Shown here one piece after another: positions 42,051-56,100 of a DNA stretch of 64,000 nucleotides. Both the position numbers and the translations under genes were made by a program. Every line of letters starts with the position of its first letter. Positions within the stretch are counted from its first letter, which is position 1. Origin of the DNA: Monodelphis domestica (lineage: Eukaryota > Chordata > Mammalia > Didelphimorphia > Didelphidae); the NCBI RefSeq assembly GCF_027887165.1, contig NC_077227.1:82105430-82169429 (forward strand). Direction: 5' to 3'. Below the pieces are notes generated by a model that searched no databases, was not told the origin of the DNA, and saw nothing but the letters and a program-made list of their open reading frames with translations.

Positions 42051-42506
42051 GAATGGTTGTAGTAAGTGTTTTTGTTGGTTTGGTTAATTGCCTACAAAAA
42101 AATATCCCACTACAAAAATGCTTTCTATGATTTCTATCCATGAAATAGTGACTTTCTATAAAAGTTGTTAGTTTTATTCTGTTTATGGGGAAGAAGAAAA
42201 GAGAAGTAAGCAGTTATTCCCAGTCCCTCTTTCCCCTCCTACCTAAATTCCTGGACCATTTACATCAATAAAATATCACACAAAAATGTTTTACAAGCTT
42301 GGAGGTGGGATTAAAAAGGTTTGAATGGCTCTCTTCACTTAGTAATTCACTTCAGAAAATCAGAAGCTATATTTCATCCCTTACTTCTTTGTAAGAGTAT
42401 GATTTATAGTACTATAATCATAGCAATATTGCTGCATGTTACACAGTCTGGTTTATTTACCAAGTGCTTTTGTCACAAAAATCCTATGACAAGTAGTAAT
42501 GTTTAC

Positions 42507-42574
42507 AACACGATTCCACTACAACTACTAAAATATATATAACACGATTCCACTACAGCTACTAAAATATCTTA
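42507..42574 (+). repeat. Tandem duplication, 34-bp unit
   Basis: Two adjacent copies starting aacacgattccactaca, at 42507-42540 and 42541-42574, differ at a few bases. The surrounding 42051-43530 has no recognised gene; the 95-codon frame at 42711-42998 has no family resemblance. Confidence 0.85.
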
Positions 42575-43539
42575 TATATTTTACCAATTCAGACTGGTTT
42601 TCTCCTGTGGTAGTTACTCTAAATTATAGAAGTTTTATTTAGGAAAAATTAGGAAGTCAGTGAAATTTGTCTTCTCTACTCCATCATGATTATACTTTTC
42701 ATAACTCATTATGCCATTATTTTGGTATCCTCTTTTAGGTACCTACTTCTATCCAGTCAGGGGGCATGTCTGGCACTCTTTCACTTTAGGCTTATCTTTT
42801 CTTGACTGGCATCCTCACTATGTTTTTCCTCATTTAGTACTCCAAGTAGAATTTGTTATTATGGGCCGCTGGGCCCTATGTACAAAATTATTGTATATGT
42901 CAGACACTAATAATCTTGGTCTTGGAGAGTTTGTGTGCTTTCCAAACTGTTTGCCTTTGAGAAAACCTACATCAGTTTTTAAAGACTTTTTAAAATAGAG
43001 CTGATTGATTATAATATTAAAACATAAAATTTGTAATTAAACTTTTTTAATGTTTTCTATAGATATTTATTTAATTATCAGGTTTGGTGTATTTTAGGTA
43101 CTGTGGAGAACAACATGGATTATGCAATTGGTTCTATGCCATTAGGAAGAAGTAAATAGTCCATTCCTGGGTTTGTTACTATAGCATGTAACCTACATTG
43201 TGTTAAATGAATTCTCTACTCAAGTTACCATTAGCATATTGTTTTTAAAGAAATTGTGTCCTAATGATTAAAAAGAATGTGATTTTTGAGGATGAAAAGG
43301 ATTTGATATTTTTGTAAACCAGAGAATAAGGTAGAAATAGTTACACATACAATAAAGACATTTTAATTAAATACTTTAATTCTTTATATCTTTGGTACTG
43401 AGAAAGAACAAATTCCTATAGTAATTGAAAATCACAATGGAAAACATGAATTTAATACATTGTAGTATTGTAGGTATTGTTTTTGAATGAAAAATCTTTA
43501 AGTCTGAGCACAAATTTAATGTTAATTGAGCAAAGAGAT

Positions 43540-45068
43540 GGAACCAAGATAATGCAGTAGAAGGAAGCAATGAAACTGAGCTCTCATCCACAAAAGTACT
43601 CCAAACAAATCTAGAAAATGAACCAAGTTGCATCCTAATGGGGAAATTCCAAAAGAGTTCATTCTTGAGTTCTTTGGTAGGTATACAGAGAAAAGATAGA
43701 GGGGTCTGTGGACATTGCAGAGAGGTCAGGCCAAGAGTATATCATTCATGGAGCATTATAGTGTCCAGAGACAGGCTGTGTACCAAGGGCAAGAGGAGAT
43801 CCTAGATCCATATCAGGGCACTAAGATAGGGACACGTGCCAGTTGGCAGTTTTGTTACCCACTACCTGGCTCTGGGTCACAAATCCAGGACAGAAAGGAA
43901 GAGCACTTGCCCTGGGTGACAAACTGAGAAAAGATGAAGTTTAAAAGAAAGCAGCAGCAATATGGCTCTGACTATAGGAGTATAACATGATCTTGATTCC
44001 AGCATCTAACCCAGCCTACAGGCAAATAACCAGGGCAAGAATCCTAGACCAAAGGGGATTCTATCACTTTGAACCAGTAAAACTTCTGACTAACTAATAG
44101 GGTCTGAGTCTAGAATCATTCAACTATTATTTAGAAAACCTGGGTCAAGAATTTGCAGACCTCAGACCAGGTAGGCACAAGACTGTGCCCTACATCACAC
44201 TCCTTTGGGAGCTTTGAAAGCTTGCAGATCCCCATCCTGTTCCTGAAATCCTGGGACAACCCAACCCTTAACATCCCCCCCAAACAGCAAAAAGACCAGA
44301 CCTCCCCATAAGTGCATCAAATCTGAACTAAGGAAGTAGACTGGAAGAATAGGCAAGCAGAAAAAAATCCCACAATAAACATTATTATGGTGGCAAGAAT
44401 ACTCAAGACCCAAATGCAGACGAGAACAACTTCAAAATATCTATAGAGCCTCAAAGAAAAACACAGCTTGGGGAACAACTTAACTAGAATTCCTAGAAAA
44501 AATGAAGCAAGTGTTTTGAAAAATTTTTTTAGAGATTCTATAAATGAAATGGGAGCATTTAAAACAGTTGAGAAAGAAATGAGAACTATGGAAGAAAGAA
44601 TTGGAAAGGGAATTAACAGCTGGCATGCCACAAGAGGGTACAAATACCTTGCCCAAACTACAAACTCTGAAAATTAGAGTATACCAATGATTATATTAAA
44701 TAACAAGAAATATTAAAATCAAGAGGCTGACAAAAAATAAAAGAAAATGTAAGCTACCTCATAGCTAAAACAACTGATATGGAAAACATTAAGGAGAACA
44801 TGTAATGAATTGTTGGACTACCTGAAAGCCAAAACCAAAGACTGAGCCTAGACATCCTATTTCAAGAAATTAAAAAAAAAACACTACTCAGATTTCTAAG
44901 AACCAAAGGATAAAGTGGAAACAGAAAGAATCCACAGATCACTTCCTGAAAGATACCTCCAAATGAAAACTCCCAGGAATATCATAGCCAAAATCCAGAG
45001 CTTTCAGATCAAAGGGAAAAAGTGCTTCAATCTTCCAGGAATAAAGAATTCAAGAACCAAGGAGCCAT
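43540..45068 (+). repeat. Old L1/HAL1-like 5' part with ORF1 debris
   Basis: It starts 'agatggaaccaagataatgc', typical of a LINE 5' end. Later it holds ORF1-like text on the plus strand (ERIHRSLPERYLQ then TPRNIIAKIQSFQIKGK at 44925-45035), like the RRM part of ORF1 in the 37-kb L1. Many stops; decayed. Confidence 0.65.
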
Positions 45069-45069
45069 A

Positions 45070-45320
45070 TAATTTTTTTTGTTGTTCCATCACTTTAGTC
45101 AAGTCCAACTCTTTGTGACCCCATTTGGGATTTTCTTAGCAAAGATATTAATTTGTTGTTTCCTCAAGTTCATTTTTCAAATGAGGAAATTGAGGCAAAC
45201 AGGGTTAAGCAATTTGCCCAGGATCACACACAGCTAGGAAGTATCCAAGGGCAGATTTGGACTCAGGTTTTCCTGACTCCAGGATTGGTGCTCTGTTTAC
45301 CACACCACCCAGCTGTCCAC
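45070..45320 (-). repeat. Mar1-type SINE, minus
   Basis: The RTE-like tail comes first (aagtccaactctttgtgacc, ccatttgggattttcttagc), then gcccaggatcacacacagct and the reversed head ccacccagctgtcc. Confidence 0.85.
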
Positions 45321-45889
45321 AGTTTAGCAGACACTAATAAGAGGAGAAGAAAGCTTAGAATATGACATTTTAGAAGGCAAAGGATATGGGTCTGTTACCA
45401 AGGGGGGGGGAAAAAACTAAATATAATCCCCTGCAGGAGGGGAGGAATGGATTTTTAATGAAATTGGGAATAATGAAATAGTTGAAAGAGCAAGGAAATA
45501 TTTGTTATGCTTAATTAATAGAGAAAATCTCTTTTAAAAAGCTTCTTTAAAATAAGGTAATGGATTTAAAGGTTAATTCTCTGTTATAACACAAGCTTTA
45601 CTAGAGTTTAATCCAGTCACTAGAAGACAGTTTACCAGGGGATCTGTGGGGACTTTGGAATTAATCTGTTGCTATTTTAGGCTACAAAACTCATATTCTA
45701 AATGCATCATGGTGGGAGGCTGATGATAAGAGATCTTTACAGTACTTTTATAAACCCAAGTGAAATGTAAAATGTTTGTTGAAGGCAATAGCAATATGAA
45801 TTTTGATATGGAATTTTTCTTCAGAGACTGCAACACATTCTTTTGAGTGTCCCCAGTGGTACCAAACTTTTGTTTTTTGAATGTAAGAG

Positions 45890-46090
45890 ACAACATGGTG
45901 TCATAGAAAAAAAAATGCTATTTAGGCTACCTGATTTAAATTTCTGACTGTAACTTATTAGCAATTTGACCTTGAGCTTGATGCTTTACCCCTTTCTTTT
46001 CCTCTATTTCCTTATTTATAAAATGAAGGAACTGGATTAGGTAACTTCTGAGGTCTCTTCCAGCTCAGGACATGAGACTGCAATTTGATT
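45890..46090 (+). repeat. MIR-like SINE (old)
   Basis: gcaatttgaccttgagcttg, then cctctatttccttatttata and aatgaaggaactggattagg follow the MIR/CORE layout. Diverged. Confidence 0.5.
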
Positions 46091-48380
46091 CTTACAAACA
46101 GCCAGAAACCAAATCTCATAAATAAAGTGGATCAAGCCAATACTAAATTGGATCAAAATGAAGTGTGATTTATGAATTAGATTTGTTTTTTATAAAACAT
46201 TAATTGCCCCTGAAAGCAACTTCAAAAGGAGAGTGCTAAAAGTAAAAAATGACATTTTCTGTTTTAATCTCTGAAGTAGATTATTTTTGTTTATTTTTAG
46301 TTTTAAGTTATCATGGACTAAAGAAATTTACCATATGTTCAAAATAATGTTTCCCCTGGTTTTATTTGTCAAAATGATACTTTTTGAATGTCTGGAAAAT
46401 AATTCCAGAAATATTAAAAATACTTTAAAATATATGTGTGTACGAAGCTGAAGAGATGATAATTCTCCATGAAGACATAAACTATTTTTAACTTAATAAA
46501 ATATTGTCACAAAGGTCCAGGCAACAGGAAAGTATGCGTTGAGCCTCTGTTGGCAGCAAGCTATGATTTGTTATAAACTGCTGGAAAGAGATATAATCCA
46601 GATAATTAAAATGTCAGTGGGAAATATGGAGAAAGAAAGGAAGTTTATTCTGAATGGAGGAAATCTTGAATAATAGCTCTCTTCATCTTGTTTTTTTCTT
46701 GTAACCAAATTTTTGTTGACTTGAAGGATTTTGACTCTGGAAGTTGGCTTCAGGTATTAAAAGGAAACTGATTTCCAGCAGATAGTTTATTAAAAGTTTT
46801 ATAGATTGTACATTTTTTAAGTTTGAAATATAAAATTTGAGACCAAAAGATTGTACCCATTCTCTATATTTTGTGCTTTTGCTGTTTTTTGATGATTCTT
46901 TATTATTCTGTACTTAGTTAAAATCCATGGAAACTCTTTAGTCATTTTCAGTGTTTCTTCATCAACAGAAAATCTTTGTGACTTAGTCCCATTGGGTTAC
47001 ATTACAAAATTTGACATGTTTTGGACTTTTTGTCATCACCAATACTTCCTAAATCTTCTTCAGCTAGTAAAAAAACAGAGTACAAATGTTAAGATAGTTT
47101 ACATACATTCTTTAAATTCCATTAACTCTTTAGTTTTTGCTAAGTATTAAATTTAGTACCTAAATTAGTAATTTCATTTTGAGGAACCACAATATTTGAC
47201 CATTTGAATTTGACTAAGTTAAATTCACATTCACTAGTCATACATTTAAAAAATGGATTAATTGTATATAGACGACTCCCATTGAAGAATGGCATATTAA
47301 TTGACATCATAATTTTTCAAAACTCAAAAACACGAAACCATCCATAATAGATGGAAGAGTATAATAGACAAAATCCTTGGTTTGGCATTTGAAAAAAATA
47401 ATTTAAATACTTATTTTAAAAATAACTACCCAAGAACACATTGTGTCTGTGTTTGTATCTGTACTTATACATGAGAGATGAAATTTGAGTAGAATTTAAA
47501 AGATAAAATGGCATTACTCTCAAAAGACAAAAATGAATCAAGAAAACTAAGGACAGCTAAGTTTAAAAAAATGTAAATACTTAGTATAAAAGTATGTGAC
47601 CGGCTTATTGACTAGAGAATTTTTTAAATTTCATTTTCTAAAATATTGTGTTGTTATTACTAATAAAGCATTATGTTCCCTTTAAATGTTAGTTTAGTAA
47701 ATGTACTTTTTCTAAGTGTTGACATTTCCAGAATGATTCCACAGATTTGATTTTATTGGTCTTATGTTCTTTTCAGAGGAAACTGATAATGTTAGCTGTA
47801 CTTATGTTAACATAGCAATATCAGAATTAAAACTTACATTTGAAAGCTGTGGATCACCTTGTTAATAGGTTATTTTCGACCCTTCCCACCTGCATTAAAA
47901 CATGTCACATAATCAGTCTCCTACTTTGGGAAATATTTGGCTATATTTCAAAGAATGATTGAAAGTGGTTAATTTAGCTTTTGCCATGTATATTGAACTT
48001 TCCACTGAAGTAGTTCAGCATTAAAGTAGACCAAGATAATCAAAGCTAAGTGGATATTACCATTCATTTCCATGAACTACTTATTGCATATTTTAAATAT
48101 TTTAAAAAATAAATATTCATTTAAAAATTAGGTCTCAGCTCAAGGGTTTCTAGTCTTGCTCTTGTGACATCACAAAGTACCTTTAGTTATTGCAAGGGCA
48201 TTCAAAAAATAAATGTTTATTTGTGTGTGTATGTATGTATGTATATATTTGTAGTGAGATTTGAGGAAGTGTTAAAACATACGGAGGTATCATTACCAAA
48301 AATCTTTCACAACAGTCATAGTTTCTATCATAAAACTAATGTCTTCCTTTAAAACAGCATTTTAGACAACCTATCCCTGG
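46091..48380. other. Intergenic, no feature recognised
   Basis: AT-rich unique sequence with no open frame over 62 codons. A short gtatgtatgtatgtatat run is at about 48226-48246. Confidence 0.5.
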
Positions 48381-48384
48381 GAGG

Positions 48385-48530
48385 TAAGATGTTATTATCT
48401 TTATTTTATGATTGAGGAAACTTACTTGCCCAGGGTCACACATCTAGTAAATATCTGAGAACAGATTTAAACTCAGATCTTCCTGATTCCAGACCCATCA
48501 CTTTACTACATCATCGAGCTATCTCAATGG
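48385..48530 (-). repeat. MIR-like SINE, minus
   Basis: attgaggaaacttacttgcc, cagggtcacacatctagtaa, then aactcagatcttcctgattc give the reversed MIR order. Confidence 0.65.
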
Positions 48531-48689
48531 ATCTGCTGAATCAAATTCTTATTTATTTTAGTTATTTACATTAAATATGTAATTATACAAGGCATTGTCT
48601 TAAGTGCTATGGGGGATATAAAGACCTATAAAACAAACTACCTTTCTGACAGGTAAAAGCTGCTCAAACCCTAATAGTAAGAGAAATGC

Positions 48690-49060
48690 AAGCTTAATCC
48701 ACTTGGTAAAAATGGCTTAAAAAGAATAATATGGGATGGATCGAGTTGGGGTAAGAGGGGACAGACATGCTGTTACATTATTGGTGACCTATTGTTGTGG
48801 TCACTTTGGAAAGCAACCAAATAATGTCACGAGAATTACAAAAAAACAATCATACATTTGGACCTGATGGTCTGAATATTAGAGATATATACTAAAATGG
48901 TTGTCGTAAAGGGGGAAAAAAGACCTATCTGTACAAAAATACTCAGCATCTTTATTTGTGATGGCAGAAAGCTGGAAGTAACCTCTATATCCAACAGTTA
49001 GGGAATAGCTGAATAATTTCTGTATCAGTGAAATAGAAAATTATTGCACCAAAAAATAAG
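48690..49060 (+). repeat. Old L1 ORF2 tail, plus strand
   Basis: The text tgtgatggcagaaagctgga with aacagttagggaatagctga matches the ORF2 end of the other L1 copies in the opposite orientation. Diverged. Confidence 0.6.
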
Positions 49061-49064
49061 TAAT

Positions 49065-49500
49065 AAGGTGAATAAACATTTATTAACTGTGTACCCTTGC
49101 ACTGTATTAAGCACTGGAATCAAAGGCAAAGATCACCCGCAATCCCTCTTCTCAAGGAGCAGACATTCTAATGAAGGAAACAAATTAGTAAATTTCTGGG
49201 TACATATAAAGATACATACAGAGTAAACGAAGGTAATAGTAAAGCATTAGCCAGGCAGGGCAAGGAATGACTTCCTAAAGAAGACTGGATTTGAGTTGAG
49301 TTGAAAGAAGCCAGAGTCTAACAGTGGGAGGGAAGAGGGCAGAGCATTTCAGGCATGGATTGAAGGGAGTTGGAGGATGCTCAAACGGGCTGGTGTAGCT
49401 AGACTGAAGAGGGTGTGGAAGGAAGATGTCAGGAGTCTGGGAAGGTAGGAAGGGGTCAGATTTTGAAAAGCCTTTAATATGAAGAACACGAAGAAATATA
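49065..49500 (-). repeat. L2 3' region, antisense
   Basis: aaacatttattaactgtgta, ctcttctcaaggagcagaca and gagcatttcaggcatggatt follow the antisense L2 3' order. Confidence 0.6.
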
Positions 49501-49784
49501 GATTTAGAAAATGCTGTAGAACAAAGTGAAATCAGAAAAAAATCATATATACAATGACTGTCACTGTATAAAAAAATAGTAATAAAATCTGACAAGGGGA
49601 AAAAGAAGAGCAACAAAAACAAGCTTGAGTGTGTGTGTTTTTATATGTGTGTGTGTATTCCATTTAGTAAATAGTTTATAATTGATAATTTCATGTGATT
49701 TTTAAATTTTCACATTCTTGATGGTTAATATTTTGTGGTGCTGAATTTTTTAAAATTTGGATTACATTTGTGATATCATTGTTA

Positions 49785-50010
49785 TGGAGGCAGTTAGCTG
49801 GCACAGGGGATAGAGCACTAGGCCAGGGGTCTGGAAGAGCTGAGTTCAAGTCTAGTCTCAGACAGTAGTAGTAATCTCTTTGCCTCAGTTTCTTTCCCTA
49901 TAAAAATGAGGATAATATTCAGGGTTGTTGTTAGGATCAAATGAGTTCATTGCAAAATACCTAACTACCTGGCACATATTAAGTACTATATAAATGTAAA
50001 CTATTATTAT
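49785..50010 (+). repeat. CORE/MIR-type SINE
   Basis: ggatagagcactaggccagg, gagttcaagtctagtctcag, cagggttgttgttaggatca and a (tta)-rich tail. The head and tail are both present. Confidence 0.75.
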
Positions 50011-50359
50011 TTTTGGAAATCTTGGGTGAGCAAACCCCCTCCCAATGTAGATAGCCACTTGTTTTGTAACTCTAGTCTTGGAGACTTGCTTGAAAGTTTA
50101 ACTGACTTACAGGGCCTCAGAGCCAGTATGCGTCAGAATGGCTAGCCACTACTCTCTAGCCACTGCTCTGGGCTGCCCCTCGAAATTTATGCATGCTCGA
50201 CTGGGATCATAAAAATGGGCACAGCTCAAGCAAACAGTCTTTGGCCTAGAATCAAAGGCCTAAACTTCATCTGTTAGCACCAATCTTGTTGGGACAATAT
50301 AATTATTCTGCCTGGCTCCAGAGAGCAGAATTAGAGCTCTTGGAAAAAGTTGCAAAGGG

Positions 50360-50545
50360 GTAATCATAGGATGACAGGCGGAGGCGACTGGAAGGGATCT
50401 TAGAGGCCATCAAGTCCAACCCTATTATTTTAATGAAATTAAGGAAACTAGAGTCCAGAGAGTTTGTGTAACTTGCCCGGGGACACATAACCAGTAAGAC
50501 TCTAAGATGGGATTTGAGCCCAAGTCTTCCTGATTCCTTACTAGC
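50360..50545. repeat. Ancient MIR/L2-like repeat
   Basis: It contains ggaagggatcttagaggcca, tcaagtccaaccctattatt and gtaacttgcccggggacaca, a common old mammalian repeat. Exact family uncertain. Confidence 0.5.
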
Positions 50546-50690
50546 TGTGTGACCCTGGGCAAACCCTGTTTGCTTCAGTTCCCTCATCTACCAAATGAGT
50601 TGAAGAAGGAAATTGCAAACCACTCCAGTATCTTTGTCAAGAAAACCCCAAACTGGGTCACAAAGAGTCAGGCACAACTGAAAACAACTC
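50537..50690 (+). repeat. Mar1-type SINE, 5' truncated
   Basis: It starts inside the tRNA-like part (ctagctgtgtgaccctgggc) and keeps the RTE-like tail (accactccagtatctttgtc, aagagtcaggcacaactgaa). Confidence 0.8.
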
Positions 50691-51361
50691 CCAAGTGTAC
50701 TGAATTATCCTCTTTGTTGCCTCTCCATGTAAGGAAGAACTTCTTAACAACTAGAGACTGCTTTGGGAGAGGTGATAGGTTCCTCCTCACTGTAAAACCC
50801 TAATGATCACTCTTGGGTATATTGTCATCACAGAGATACATTGATGATGGGCCAGCCATGTTGGCACACCCCGAACAAACACTACAAATCCCTTGGAATA
50901 AGTGAGAAAAAGAAGGAATTTTGAGAGAAATCAGAAAATCTCAAAATGGGAAAGCATTTCTGAATCAGGAGCTGGGAATTCTGGCTCACCCAACCTCTAC
51001 TTGCTGCCTACTTATAGTTATAGAGAGAAATCTTCCATTATACTTTGAACCAAAGTTAGCCTCTGAGGTTCCTTGCAATGCTCAAATGCTCTGATTCTGT
51101 GCCTTATCCCTTGTTCTACTTTTCTTGTGCCCTGTTTGCCTTTCTGGATCCAACACCCCTTTTATAGTTTCTTGACTTTATGTTCTGGGCTTTCTTTCCT
51201 ATTTATCCCACAGCTGTAGTAGTGCATCTCTATATTGATCCCTGGCCTTCACTCTTTCTAATCTATGAAATTGCCTTATACTCTTTATCCTAATCTGAAC
51301 TGCCCTTCATTCACACTATGGTATGACCTTCCCCAAAAGTTTCCATTCTATTAGACAACCA

Positions 51362-51597
51362 GATGGTACAGCAGATAGCCTGGAATCAGGAAAACTCGAG
51401 TTCAACTCCTACCTTGGACATTTACTTGCTATGTGACTTTGGGTGAGTCCCTTAATCTCTTTTTGTCTTAGTTTCTTCAACTGTAAAAAATGGGGATAAT
51501 AATAGCAACCACCTCTCAGGATTGTTGTGAGGATCAAATGTGTGGCATAATGGGTGCTTATAAATGTTAGCTTTCATCGTTCTTACTATTATTATTT
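51362..51597 (+). repeat. CORE/MIR-type SINE
   Basis: tggaatcaggaaaactcgag, gctatgtgactttgggtgag, caggattgttgtgaggatca and a short (tta) tail. Confidence 0.75.
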
Positions 51598-51787
51598 ATT
51601 TAAAAACCCTTACCTTTCATCTTAGAATCAATAGTTCCAAGGCAGAGAGCAGTAAGAAGTAGTCAGTGAAGGTTAAGTGACTTGCCCAGGATCTACCAGC
51701 TAGAAAGTACATGAGGACACATTTGAACCCTGGATCTCCTGTCTCTAAAGGCTTGGCTCTCAATCCACTGTGCCATCTAGTTGCCCC
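51598..51787 (-). repeat. tRNA-derived SINE (SINE1-like), minus
   Basis: Starts aaaaacccttacctttcatc and ends ctgtgccatctagttgcccc. A (tat)n run of about 25 bp follows at 51790. Confidence 0.8.
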
Positions 51788-51814
51788 TGCTATTATTATT
51801 ATTATTATTACTTT

Positions 51815-53185
51815 TTCCTCTTTGTAGATGGCTTTCTCAAATTCAAAGAGTTTAGCCAGAGATACACAGGATGATGTTCAGTAGCGATCTTGGGATAAAA
51901 TTAATGTTTGGGGGTATTAAGAGAGAGTGTGTTTATAGATAGCAGGAAAGCTGCCAGCATATAGGGAAAGATTGAAAATTAGAGTAGGGATGATTGAGGG
52001 AGCAGTTTGTAAGAGGAGAAGACGGGATGCGCATATAGAGGGGTTTGCTTTGGCAGTGAAAAAAGGTACCTCTTCTCATGTGACCAGAATGAAAAAGGTG
52101 AGAGTAGTGGAAGGCATCTAAATGATGTGAGATGAAGAGAAGGGGTGAAAAGGGAGCTCTTGGTGAATGACCTCTATTTTTTCAGCAAAATGGGAATCGA
52201 GGTTCGTTGGTGAGAAGGTACGTGGTAGGAGAGGCACAAGAAGTTTGAGGAGAGATGAAAAGTTTTGGAAAAACCACTATGTTCAGTGGGATGGAGATTT
52301 TACTAGTGCAATATAAAAGGATCGCCTTGCTGCAGTAAGAGCCCAGTTGAGATTTTGGTGGATTGGACTCTTATGAAATAACAAGTATCAACTGTATTAT
52401 TTAATCATATTAAACTGAAGTTTCCTTTAAGTGAGTAAATTAAAATCTTAGAAATTCATTAGAGGTTCCTAAATCCCTTGGCACACTAGACCTATGTATA
52501 ATTCCTCCTTCAGGTAAGTGTCCCAACAAGTATCCCCTCACTACAGGGAAACTAGATGTCTCTTTATTTTGCAGCTCACGTAAGTTGAAGAGGCATTCTA
52601 AATTCTTTGCTAAGATACCAAAATTAACCATATACTATTGGATTAATGTGTTTATTTTGTAAGCAGTTAAACTTAGTACAATCATCAACATCACCTAACT
52701 ACCTCACTACCTTCATCACGTCAGTGCCTGACATGATCACGTGGGGGGGCATGATGACCTAGTTGTGCTAAGGTCAGGTCACATCAAAATCCTATTTGAA
52801 TACCATTGGGTTAATGTCTGGCAGGAAAAATAAAAGGTATATTTACTACTTAATAGTCTATTTACCTTTCTGTTTTCAGCTCTAATCATTAGCTTGGCAT
52901 AAGCCCTCTAGCCTTCCTCAGGATCATTATTGCAAGGCAGTATGTCATAACCTTTGAATTCTCCCATTTAACTTTCTACCCATCTTATATTTCCTGTTCC
53001 TTCAATATTTAAAATTATTGATATTTGTAAATAAACTGTAAGATCTATGTGCCAGCTTTTACCTGTTGAACATTAGCCATATTTGGCTTTTAACAATGAT
53101 GTATAGACACTGTAATTCTGTGCAGTGCCAAGCATATAAATAATAACCCACAAGTTGCATTATCTTAAGTTGTTATTGAATCACA
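51815..53185. other. Intergenic, no feature recognised
   Basis: Mixed sequence without gene-like frames. Part of 51840-52330 is purine-rich and resembles antisense L2 text, too decayed to call. Confidence 0.4.
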
Positions 53186-53189
53186 GAAT

Positions 53190-56100
53190 GGTTTTTAATT
53201 AATTTTTTCAATAAACATTTATTTTCTCCCCAGGCAATAATGTCAGTATACATACTTACTTTGTGCCAGGCATGTGCTAACTGATGGGGATACAAAAAGG
53301 GACAAAACATTCCCTGCTCTCAAGGAACTCATAATCTAGTGGTGGACAACAAGCAAACAAATATGGACAAATAAGCTATATTCAGGTTAAATAGGAAGTG
53401 ATTAAAAGAGGTGAGGCACTAGAATGAAGAGAGGTTGAGAAAGGCTTCCTTTAGAAGATGGGATTTTACTTTGGACTTAAAGAAGCTAGGGAATTCAAAA
53501 GGTGAAAATTAGGAGGGAGAGCATTTCAGGAATGGGGAATTTCAGGAGAAAATTTTTGGAGCTGAGAAATGGAGTATCTTGTTTACAGAACAGAAAGTTG
53601 GCCATTGTCACTAGGTCAAAGAGAACATGGTGGTATGTAAGGTGTAAAAAGAGTGGAAAGGGGGAAAGAGGTAGGTTATGAAAGGCTTTGAACACCGAAC
53701 CAAGGATTTTATATTTGATCCTGATAGGGAACCAATGGAATATATTAAATAGGGGAAAGGAGGGAAATAACATAGTTGAACCTGCATTTTAGGAAAATCA
53801 CTTTGGAGGCTGAATGAAGGATAGATTGGAGTGGGAGAGATATGAGGTGGGCTGACCCACCAGCAGGCTATTGTAATCCAGGTTTGAGGTGATGAGAGCC
53901 TGTACCTGATTCACAGGAGAAAAGGGGATATATTGAATTCAAGAGATGCTGTAAAGGTAAAATTGACAGAACAGACTGGATATGGGGGTGGGGTGTGTGT
54001 GTGAGATACTGAGAGACTGAAGATAACACCTAAGTTGTGAGCAACAGTACCGGGGAAGTTAACAGAGGGAAAGGATTTGTTCCTGAGGTTGTTACAGAAC
54101 CTCAGTTGGGCCCTTGGTGATGCTAGGCAATCTTATATAACTCCCTTATCAACTCTCCATCCCATTCTCCATAGTGGCTTTTCTTAACCTTTTTATCCCT
54201 TTTCACCCCATGCCTTCCTCTCCCCTACTCTGCCAGCTGAGAACCTTGCCTCATATTTTACTGAAAAAAAATTGAGCTACCTCTTCTCCCATCTTCTGCA
54301 TCTCCTATTACCCAGGATCCTGCTGCCAACTTCCTGTCTCCCATGATGAAATGGCTGTACTTCTTACCAAGCCCTCTACTTGCTTAAGTTGATACCATTT
54401 CATCCTTTATCCTCCAAGAGATTGCCTCCTCACTGTTTTTGCAGAAAAGATAATGGGTTGTTTTGGACATGTTGTGTTTAAGATGTCTGCGGGGCATCCA
54501 GTTCAAGGTATCTGAAAGGCAGTTGAAGATCTGAAACTGGAGGTCAGCAGAGAGGTTAAGGAAGGAGAGGTATACTTGAGAAACATCAGCATAGGGATGG
54601 GAATTACATCCATGGGAGCCAATGAGATCAACAAGTGAAATGCTGTAGAGGGAGAAAAGGACCCAGGACAGAGCCCTGAGGAACATCCTGGTTTCCAAAG
54701 TGTGATTTGGAAGAGGATCCAACAAAGGAGACAGAAGGAGTGGCCAGATAGAATGGTGCTCCAAAAGCTTAGAGAGGAAGGAGTATCAAAGAAAAAAGGG
54801 GATCAGTGCTGTTAAAGGCTGCAAAGAGGTTAAGAAGAATGAGAACTGAGAAAAAGCCGTTCGGTAGGACAATTAAGAGAGATCATTGGTAACTTGGGAC
54901 AGAGCAGTGCCCGGGGAATCATGAGGTCAGAAGCTGAATTGTAAGGGGTTAAGAAGAGAGTGAGAGGAAAAAAAATGAGTGAAGGTGTAGCTAGAACTGG
55001 AAAGGGTGGCCAGGGAGATTGTGTCATCAGAGGGAAGCCAAGTTTCACTGAGAGCTAATAGATGGAAGAAGTGGGAAAGGAATAGATTTAAGGTGAAGAG
55101 AAATGTTGACTGTGGAATAGGCATTCCAGAGGGCACAGTGCAGTTAGGATAAAACTTTGGTGTGAGAAGATTGAGGAGAATGAGAATGAAGGAATCAGGT
55201 GGTAGTAGGTAAGGAATGTGTTTTGGATGATTATCTACAGGAGTTCAAAGTCACTGGGATGTGGCAGGTATGACTAGACGAAAGAATGTTCATTGTTGAG
55301 TGGAAGGAATCATCCCTGTACCCTCAAAGGTCAAGCACAGAAGGAGATGGAAGGCCTAAAGTTCAAGGGAAGGTTCTTCTTTGCACAGAGGGCTCGTAAT
55401 GTCCCAGTTGAGAGATGGGGCTGGCAGCAGGAGGTGGCAGATGCCTTGTGCTGGTAGAGATGGAAGTGCTTGCTTTGGGGCATGTGGAAAATGCCTGACC
55501 TGTCCCCAAGTAGCCTCTCTTCAGGAGCTTACTACACAGAGCAGGAGATGGAAGGCTCAGAACACTAGCATACTCGAGTTTGAGGTCTTCTCCCCTGACG
55601 AGTTGGGATAGAATGCGATCACTTGTGCAGACAGAAGCCTAGTTAAGAAACAGGGTCACTTCTTCACAGGGGTGAGGGAGGAAAGAATGGCAGAAGGCCC
55701 ATGATTGATATGGCATGAGAAAGAGGGGAGAAGAGGGAGTTATAGTAGGATTGCTTAGCCATAGTGAGGACCCAGTTAAAGTTGTATAAAATAAATTTGA
55801 AGTGGCTCCAATTAGAATGGTTTGTGATTTTTTCTCCACCTTTGTTCATCAGAATATGGTAAGAGTGAAGGTGGTGAATGATGAGAATGATCTAAGACTG
55901 AGCTTGGCAGGATGTGATTGGTGATATGAGAAGGGAGGGTTTCAAGAGAAGAGGATAGTGTAGAGTTGAACTGGTTCACCAAGGAATCAAGAAAGGCTAG
56001 TGCAGGGGAGAGAACCTAGGAGATAATGGGGGGGGGGTCAGGGGATTAAGGGTCATAATGTGGATAAATACTAGGATTTGGAAAGGGGAAGCTGAAAGAA

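Noticed and set aside
42711..42998. 95-codon plus-strand frame as a possible small gene
   Set aside because: There is no recognisable motif, splice partner or upstream promoter, and the length is within chance for the sequence scanned.
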